NCBI GenBank assembly: GCA_037444165.1
Contig: JBBIMX010000040.1
Coordinates: forward strand, 1 to 26,472
DNA: 26,472 bases
Source of the DNA: CALIBK01 sp037444165
Lineage (GTDB): Bacteria; Desulfobacterota; BSN033; UBA1163
Direction: 5' to 3'
The notes under the pieces were generated by a model. The model did no database searches and was not told the DNA's origin. It saw only the letters and a list, made by a program, of their open reading frames with translations. This document shows, piece by piece, positions 21,379 to 26,472 of this stretch (position 1 is its first letter; each line of letters opens with the position of its first letter). The translations under genes were made by a program, and so were the position numbers.

Positions 21379-22659
21379 CTATGCCTTAATCCATCGGAGC
21401 GCCTTTTTCCCGATGTCGGTTCGATAGTGGACCCCTTCCCAGTAGATTTTTCTTACAGCCTGATAGGTCCAATCAATCGCCTCTGGAATACTATTTCCAA
21501 GACCGGTGACTCCTAAAACCCTTCCCCCACTGGTCACGATCTCTCCATTCTTTCGGGCTGTCCCTGCATGAAAAACAAAAACATCCTTCATCCGGGAAAC
21601 TTCCTCCAGTCCCTCTATCCTTTTCCCTTTTTCGTAATCTCCCGGGTACCCTCTGGAAGCCATCACCACACAGACCGCAGGCCGAGGATCCCATTCCATC
21701 TCAAGGCGAGAGAGTTGCCCATCGATACAGGCTTCAAGGATAGGCACAATATCGCCCTTCATTCGCATCAAAACGGGTTGAGTCTCTGGGTCTCCAAAAC
21801 GAGCATTGAATTCTAAGACCCTGGGTTGACCCCGTTCAATCATCAATCCTGCATAGATCACACCTCGATAGGGTCTTCCATCCTTCCTCATTCCGTAAAT
21901 AAGGGGACGTAAAATCTCATCGATAATCCTCTTGTGGACCTCTTCGGTGACAACAGGGGCAGGAGAGTAAGCCCCCATTCCTCCTGTATTAGGTCCCTGA
22001 TCTCCATCGAAAACAGCCTTGTGATCCTGAGAAGAAGCCAGCGGAAGAATCGTCTCTCCATCGGTAAAAACAATATAAGAAGCCTCCTCCCCTTCAAGAA
22101 ACTCTTCGATGACCACCCTTCTTCCCGCTTCCCCAAAAACCCTGTGGACCATTATCCGTAGAATGGAACGAATGGCCTCTTCGATGCTTCGGCACACCGT
22201 GACCCCTTTACCCGCAGCCAGGCCATCGGCTTTCACCACCACAGGAACTCCTTTCTGATGAACATAGGCAATGGCCTTTTCTGGGTCATCAAAGATTTCG
22301 TACGAAGCGGTCGGGATCTGGTATCTTTTCATCATCTCTTTGGCAAAGGCTTTACTCCCTTCGATCTCGGCTGCCTTTCGGTTTGGACCAAAAATACGAA
22401 GTCCCTGGGACTCAAAGAGGTCCACAATCCCTCGAGTGAGAGGATCCTCCGGCCCTACTACTGTAAGGTCAATCTTCTCTTTGATTGCGAAGGCGAGAAG
22501 TCCCTGAAGGTCATCGGCTTTAATGGGGACCAATTCGGCCTGCTCTGAGATCCCTGCGTTTCCTGGAGCACAATAGATCTTAGAGACCCTTGGACTCTGG
22601 GAAATCTTCCAGACCAGGGCATGCTCTCTACCACCCCCACCAACCACTAACACCTTCAT
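21379..22659 (-). CDS. purD: Phosphoribosylamine-glycine ligase
   Basis: Second step of purine synthesis: ATP-dependent joining of glycine to phosphoribosylamine to make GAR. The 426 residues match PurD. The N-terminal MKVLVVGGGGREHAL and YCAPGNAGIS are present. The ATP-grasp core has GVPVVVKADGLAAGKGV, EEFLEGEEASYIVFTDG, SSQDHKAVFDGDQGPNTGGMGAYSPAP, and VLEFNARFGDPETQPVL with metal ligands. Length and ending are normal. GAGG lies five bases upstream of the ATG. It follows purH by 48 bases, a common purH-purD pairing. Confidence 0.97.
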   Translation of the reverse strand: MKVLVVGGGGREHALVWKISQSPRVSKIYCAPGNAGISEQAELVPIKADDLQGLLAFAIKEKIDLTVVGPEDPLTRGIVDLFESQGLRIFGPNRKAAEIEGSKAFAKEMMKRYQIPTASYEIFDDPEKAIAYVHQKGVPVVVKADGLAAGKGVTVCRSIEEAIRSILRIMVHRVFGEAGRRVVIEEFLEGEEASYIVFTDGETILPLASSQDHKAVFDGDQGPNTGGMGAYSPAPVVTEEVHKRIIDEILRPLIYGMRKDGRPYRGVIYAGLMIERGQPRVLEFNARFGDPETQPVLMRMKGDIVPILEACIDGQLSRLEMEWDPRPAVCVVMASRGYPGDYEKGKRIEGLEEVSRMKDVFVFHAGTARKNGEIVTSGGRVLGVTGLGNSIPEAIDWTYQAVRKIYWEGVHYRTDIGKKALRWIKA

Positions 22660-22707
22660 ACGAACCTCAACCTTTACTCCTCCCCCTTACGTTTCACTCT
22701 CACGGAA

Positions 22708-24267
22708 TCAATGACGAAAATGTCTCATTCCTGTGAAGACCATAGCCATATTATACTCATCTGCGGCAGCAATCACCTCGTCGTCTCGAATCGAACCTCC
22801 AGGCTGAATGATTGCACTCACCCCGGCTTCAGCCGCCGCATCCACGTTATCCCTGAAAGGAAACATCGCATCGGAGGCCAGTGCTGTTCCCTTTGTGGAA
22901 GACCTTGCCTTCATCACGGCTAATCGGGTGGAATCCACTCGACTCATCTGGCCTGCTCCTATTCCAATCGTCCTGTCTTCCCTAACCAGCACAATGGCAT
23001 TTGACTTCACATGTTTGGCCACTCTCCAGCCAAAAGCCATGGCCCTCATCTCTTCTTCAGTAGGGATCCTTTTGCTTACGACCTTCCATTGCTCCATGGT
23101 CACCTTCCCCATATCCCTATCCTGGACCAAAAGACCTCCCACCACCTTTCTGAGATCGAACTCCCTCTGGGGAGTGAAATTTGAAAGGGGTGGAGTTTGA
23201 AGGATTCGTAAATCCTTTTTTGTTTTTAAGATCTCAAGGGCCTCGGGTTCATAGCCTGGAGCAATGATGGCTTCGAGAAAGAGATCCATCATCTCCCTTG
23301 CCGTGTCACGATCCACCACCCGATTGAAACCCACGATCCCTCCAAAAGCCGAAACAGGATCGCAATCCCTTGCCTTTCGATAGGCCTCCACGAGTTGAGC
23401 GCCGATCGCTACGCCACACGGGTTATTATGTTTGATGATCACAACCGCTGGCTCTTCAAACTCCTTCACCGTCTCATAGGCAGAATCGATATCGAGAATA
23501 TTATTATAAGAAAGTTCCTTTCCCTGGAGCTGGATGGCATTTGAAACGGAGGGTTCGGTCACAACATAGTCCCGGTAAAAGGCTGCCCTTTGATGGGGAT
23601 TCTCACCGTAACGTAACTCCTGAACTTTCCTGACCTGAAAGGTAAAGGTTTCGGGAAAGAGAGAGATCTTCTTTCCTCCTTCGATCTGCCCGAGATAGTT
23701 TGAGATCGCTCCATCGTATCGAGCCGTGTGCTGAAAAACCTTCCTGGCGAGTCGAAAGTTCGTCTCAATGGAGACTTCTCCTCTCTCCTTCAATTCATTA
23801 AGAACCAGATCGTAGTCCTCTGGATCCACAATCACCGTGACATCGGGATAGTTCTTCGCAGCCGAGCGAAGCATCGTCGGTCCCCCGATATCGATATTCT
23901 CAATCGCCTCCTCAAGGGTACAATCTTCCCTCGCTATCGTGGCCTCGAAAGGATAGAGATTGACGGCAACCATATCGATGGGAAGAATTCCCTGCTCATT
24001 CATCTGTCTGACATGCTCCGGCTTTGAACGTTGTCCTAAAAGCCCCCCGTGAACCTTCGGGTGAAGGGTCTTAACCCGTCCTTCAAGCATCTCCGGAAAA
24101 CCCGTATATTCAGAGATATCCTTTACCGGAATCCCCTGCTCTCTTAGTGTCTTTGCTGTCCCTCCAGTGGAGAGGATCTCCACTCCCAGCTCCGCCAATG
24201 CCCTTGCAAAAGGAACCACCCCTCTCTTATCCGAAACACTCACAATCGCTCTTCTTATCTTGCCCAT
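22708..24267 (-). CDS. purH: Bifunctional AICAR formyltransferase / IMP cyclohydrolase
   Basis: Catalyses the last two steps to IMP. Of 519 residues, about 1-145 form the IMP cyclohydrolase (MGS-like) domain with ALISVSDKRG-type IVSVSDKRGVVPFARAL, LSTGGTAKTL and GRVKTLHPKVHGGLL. About 200-519 form the AICAR transformylase domain with KHNNPCG (the catalytic Lys-His pair), YRKARDCDPVSAFGGI and the ending SDAMFPFRDNVDAAAEAGVSAIIQPGGSIRDDEVI. Both are intact. AAGGAG is five bases before the ATG. It is third in the presumptive glnA operon, 32 bases behind the LUD gene. Confidence 0.97.
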   Translation of the reverse strand: MGKIRRAIVSVSDKRGVVPFARALAELGVEILSTGGTAKTLREQGIPVKDISEYTGFPEMLEGRVKTLHPKVHGGLLGQRSKPEHVRQMNEQGILPIDMVAVNLYPFEATIAREDCTLEEAIENIDIGGPTMLRSAAKNYPDVTVIVDPEDYDLVLNELKERGEVSIETNFRLARKVFQHTARYDGAISNYLGQIEGGKKISLFPETFTFQVRKVQELRYGENPHQRAAFYRDYVVTEPSVSNAIQLQGKELSYNNILDIDSAYETVKEFEEPAVVIIKHNNPCGVAIGAQLVEAYRKARDCDPVSAFGGIVGFNRVVDRDTAREMMDLFLEAIIAPGYEPEALEILKTKKDLRILQTPPLSNFTPQREFDLRKVVGGLLVQDRDMGKVTMEQWKVVSKRIPTEEEMRAMAFGWRVAKHVKSNAIVLVREDRTIGIGAGQMSRVDSTRLAVMKARSSTKGTALASDAMFPFRDNVDAAAEAGVSAIIQPGGSIRDDEVIAAADEYNMAMVFTGMRHFRH

Positions 24268-24299
24268 CGTTTCTCCTTCCCTCTAAAGGATTAAAAGAT

Positions 24300-24941
24300 T
24301 CAATACCCCAGTTCCTCGCCTACGAGAATCACCAGTATATCGGTCAGAGAAGGCCTTCGCTCGTGAATAACAATCACTCGACAGATTCGATTGGGGGATT
24401 GGCAGTCCACACACCTTCCAACCTTGGCACAGGGAAGATCAAGATTGAGCCGTCGGGCATTGAGAGGCGTAGCCACATTCTTTATTCTCTTTATGGCCTC
24501 CTCGATATTGTCCACAATCTTGTTGTACCCCAAAACGAGGATGACCTTTCCTGGCCCGAAGATAGTGGAGTTTACTCGATTTCCAATTCCATCGATATTG
24601 ACAATCTCTCCATTGAGAGTAATGGCATTGGCACTCGCAAGAAAGAGATCCGAGGTCATCTGCGATTTTCGCAAAGCAAGGACCTCTTCCTTCGAAAGCC
24701 CTGCCTTCCAGTGGTCGTAGACAAGGTAGCCCTCCTTTTCGAGCATCTCTACTATTCCAATCTCTCTGATGGTGATGGACCCCCCGACCCCTATTTTCAT
24801 TCCTGAAGATAAATGTTTGCGGATCTCTTTTTTTGCCTCTTCCCTGTCCTTTACAAAGAGGGCCTTAAAATCATGGTTTTCAAGACTTTGGATCACCCTT
24901 TTGGCTCGCTCTTCCACCCACCACTGTCTGATTGGATCCAT
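24300..24941 (-). CDS. LUD-domain (DUF162, LutC/YkgG-like) protein
   Basis: Soluble protein of 213 residues from the family that includes LutC of the L-lactate oxidation complex. It has MKIGVGGSITIREIGIVEMLEKEG, LALRKSQMTSDLFLASANAITLNGEIVNIDGIGNRVNSTIFGP and NKIVDNIEEAIKRIKNVATPLNA, all typical. A C-terminal cysteine group (CAKVGRCVDCQSPNRIC) is characteristic of the stand-alone subgroup and could bind metal or an Fe-S cluster. The lutA and lutB partners are absent here, so a lactate role is unproven; the subgroup is often annotated only as lactate utilization protein. The ATG has AGGAGG six bases upstream and lies 13 bases after the glnA stop. Confidence 0.85.
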   Translation of the reverse strand: MDPIRQWWVEERAKRVIQSLENHDFKALFVKDREEAKKEIRKHLSSGMKIGVGGSITIREIGIVEMLEKEGYLVYDHWKAGLSKEEVLALRKSQMTSDLFLASANAITLNGEIVNIDGIGNRVNSTIFGPGKVILVLGYNKIVDNIEEAIKRIKNVATPLNARRLNLDLPCAKVGRCVDCQSPNRICRVIVIHERRPSLTDILVILVGEELGY

Positions 24942-24954
24942 TGCGTCCCTCCTG

Positions 24955-26286
24955 TTAAAGAATTGAGAAATACTGGTCTAACTCATAATCCGTGACCCGG
25001 GCTCGATATCTTTCCCACTCCATCTTCTTATTCTCAATGAATTTATAAAAGACATGATCTCCCAGAGCCTTCCGAACCAGTTCACTCTTCTCCGTAATCT
25101 GAATGGCCTCGTAGAGGTCCTCAGGCAGGGATTCTATCCCTAATCTCTTCCTTTCCTCCTCATCCATCTCATAGACATTTCTCTCTATGGGATCTTTTAA
25201 AGGATATTTCTTTTCGATTCCTTCCAGACCTGCAGCAAGCATCACGGCAAAGGCCAGATAGGGATTGCAGGCAGGATCCGGAGATCGATACTCCACACGG
25301 GTGGACAATTCCTTACCGGGTTTATATACAGGAATACGGATGAGATCGGAGCGGTTTCTCAATGCCCAGGAGATATAGACAGGGGCCTCATACCCCGGAA
25401 CGAGTCGTTTATAGGAATTGACCCATTGATTGGTGATCAGTGTAATCTCTCTCGCATGCTTCATCAGACCTGCAATATAATATTTGGCTACAGGAGAAAG
25501 GTGGTATTTATCTTTCGGATCGAAAAAGGCATTCTTATTTCCTTTAAAGAGGGATTGATGGGTATGCATTCCACTCCCGTTGACGCCAAAAATCGGTTTT
25601 GGCATAAAGCTCGCATAGACCCCATTCTTCAAAGCGACCTCTTTTACGACCAACCGATAGATCATCGTGCTATCGGCCATGGTCAGAGCATCCTGATACT
25701 TAAGATCGATCTCATGCTGACTGGGAGCCACTTCGTGATGGGTATACTCTACTGGAATTCCTAACTCCTCTAAAACTACGGCCGTCTGTTTCCTCAAATC
25801 ACTGGCCACATCCAGTGGAGTCAAATCAAAATACCCTCCTGAATCGAGGGGCTCGGGTCTTCCTGTTGAACTCTTAAAGTAGAAGTATTCGAGCTCTGGT
25901 CCTACATTGAAAGTATAGCCCATCTTGGCAGCACGGTCTAAATTCTTCTTGAGGACCCATCGAGGATCTCCCTGATGGGGTGTTCCGTCTGGCTCCAGGA
26001 TATCACAGAACATCGCTCCGACCACATGCTCATTGGCTTTCCATGGAAGGATACGAAAGGTTTTCGGATCGGGCATGGCCACCATGTCACTCTCATCGAT
26101 CCTTACAAACCCAAGGATGGAGGAGCCATCAAACCCCATCCCCTCCTCCAGGGCTCCCTCCAATTCACGGATAGTGATGGAAAAGCTCTTTAAAAAACCG
26201 AGAATGTCGGTAAACCATAGTCTTATGAATCTCACCTTTCGTTCCCTGGCGATCTTAAGAACGTCTTTCTTTGTATAGTCGAACAT
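24955..26286 (-). CDS. glnA: Glutamine synthetase type I (GSI-alpha)
   Basis: Makes glutamine from glutamate, ammonia and ATP. The 443 residues have the expected GFDGSS (51-56), GPELEYF (129-135), NGSGMHTHQS (236-245) and EYRSPDPACNPYLAF (332-346) motifs. R62 in GFVRIDESDM matches the Bacillus-type feedback-inhibition Arg, and the chain lacks the 25-residue insertion and the adenylylation Tyr region of the enteric GSI-beta form. It is therefore likely controlled by feedback rather than GlnE. Short length (443 versus about 468) agrees. AGAAGGAGG lies six bases before the ATG. Presumptive first gene of a seven-gene unit running to the alcohol dehydrogenase. Confidence 0.96.
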   Translation of the reverse strand: MFDYTKKDVLKIARERKVRFIRLWFTDILGFLKSFSITIRELEGALEEGMGFDGSSILGFVRIDESDMVAMPDPKTFRILPWKANEHVVGAMFCDILEPDGTPHQGDPRWVLKKNLDRAAKMGYTFNVGPELEYFYFKSSTGRPEPLDSGGYFDLTPLDVASDLRKQTAVVLEELGIPVEYTHHEVAPSQHEIDLKYQDALTMADSTMIYRLVVKEVALKNGVYASFMPKPIFGVNGSGMHTHQSLFKGNKNAFFDPKDKYHLSPVAKYYIAGLMKHAREITLITNQWVNSYKRLVPGYEAPVYISWALRNRSDLIRIPVYKPGKELSTRVEYRSPDPACNPYLAFAVMLAAGLEGIEKKYPLKDPIERNVYEMDEEERKRLGIESLPEDLYEAIQITEKSELVRKALGDHVFYKFIENKKMEWERYRARVTDYELDQYFSIL

Positions 26287-26325
26287 CTATTCCTCCTTCT
26301 TAAAATTTTTATTCAGATTTAGCAT
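26287..26325 (-). other. Possible 12-codon leader ORF abutting glnA
   Basis: On the minus strand ATG at 26325 opens MLNLNKNFKKEE and stops with TAG at 26289-26287, directly before the glnA ATG with no gap. AGGAGG lies five bases upstream of this ATG (26336-26331), so it has a better start site than many real genes. The glnA ribosome site lies within its last codons. It would couple glnA translation to its own. However, the -10 box proposed for glnA would fall inside it, so the two readings compete. Confidence 0.25.
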
Positions 26326-26345
26326 ATTCTCCTCCTCAGGGTCAA
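26317..26345 (-). promoter_or_regulatory. Weak candidate promoter of glnA
   Basis: TTGACC (26345-26340, 5/6) and CTAAAT (26322-26317, 3/6) on the minus strand are spaced 17 bases. Predicted start near 26310 would leave a 24-base leader with AGAAGGAGG. The poor -10 box makes this tentative. Upstream, 26382-26397 holds a short dyad TACCT-6-AGGTA that could be an operator. Confidence 0.3.
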
Positions 26346-26410
26346 CCCTCCCACTTCCTTTCGAGTTTGACAATCTACCTCGTTTTAGGTAAATTACTTC
26401 CAATTAGAGG

Positions 26411-26426
26411 GGGCTGGGGTATTGCT
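26411..26426 (+). promoter_or_regulatory. Candidate sigma54 (-24/-12) element pointing out of the window
   Basis: GGGCTGGGGTATTGCT on the plus strand places GG (26412-26413) and GC (26424-26425) ten bases apart, with TTGCT perfect at -12 and GGC at -24. It lies upstream of glnA and faces away from it, so it would drive a gene beyond the window end. The G-run lowers its significance. Confidence 0.25.
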
Positions 26427-26472
26427 CTATAAAAAAACCTCCTATAAAAAACAGATAAAGGCCCTTACTGAA

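Noticed and set aside
24147..24806. 219-codon plus-strand open frame opposite purH start and the LUD gene
   Set aside because: Composition is that of a reverse-complement shadow and it crosses the purH-LUD junction; no ribosome site.

Overview
The window is densely packed chromosomal DNA from what looks like a strictly anaerobic, Gram-negative bacterium. The best guess is a Desulfobacterota/Syntrophobacterales-type deltaproteobacterium. The reasons are the heterodisulfide-reductase-like (CCG-domain) iron-sulfur proteins with a NarI-like cytochrome b, a FAD/Fe-S hydroxyacid dehydrogenase fusion, an acyl-CoA synthetase, a LUD-domain protein, and miaA-hfq beside scpB-rluB. This is inference from gene content; no rRNA or tRNA gene was recognised. 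There is no sign of phage, transposon, integron or CRISPR, and no gene-free stretch exceeds about 210 bases.

Layout. 1-1737 (minus): start of secF and complete secD, the Sec export booster, behind a structured leader. 1943-3520 (minus): an acyl-CoA synthetase with its own promoter and a strong terminator. 3597-8857: a divergent redox locus. On the minus strand are a GcvH-like lipoyl carrier, an HdrD-like Fe-S protein and a NarI/HdrE-like membrane cytochrome. On the plus strand is an 858-residue FAD plus Fe-S fusion. This is the most interesting block, because it could link oxidation of a 2-hydroxyacid, a dithiol/disulfide lipoyl carrier and the quinone pool. 9021-12271: an unknown Cys-containing protein, an SfsA-GIY-YIG fusion with two nuclease folds, an aldo/keto-reductase-like protein and a SEC59/DGK1-type membrane kinase or cytidylyltransferase-like protein. 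12324-14832 (minus): miaA-hfq-scpB-rluB. 14970-18342 (plus): a GAF-Fis regulator, a short QueG-like protein and mnmG. 18356-26286 (minus): a long presumptive operon reading glnA, LUD protein, purH, purD, leuB-like, LsrF-family aldolase/thiolase and zinc alcohol dehydrogenase.

How the genes fit together. Three themes recur: tRNA and rRNA modification (miaA, mnmG, rluB, a QueG relative); anaerobic electron transfer through CCG-type clusters; and nitrogen/purine assimilation (glnA, purH, purD). At the regulatory level, three genes (9021-9542, 10837-11721 and miaA) have a good sigma70-type promoter placed so that the predicted transcript begins only about 3 bases before the start codon and no Shine-Dalgarno is present. 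This suggests leaderless initiation. Other transcription units have 24-36 base leaders with strong AGGAGG-type sites. All functional calls rest on reading motifs by eye; no database search was run.
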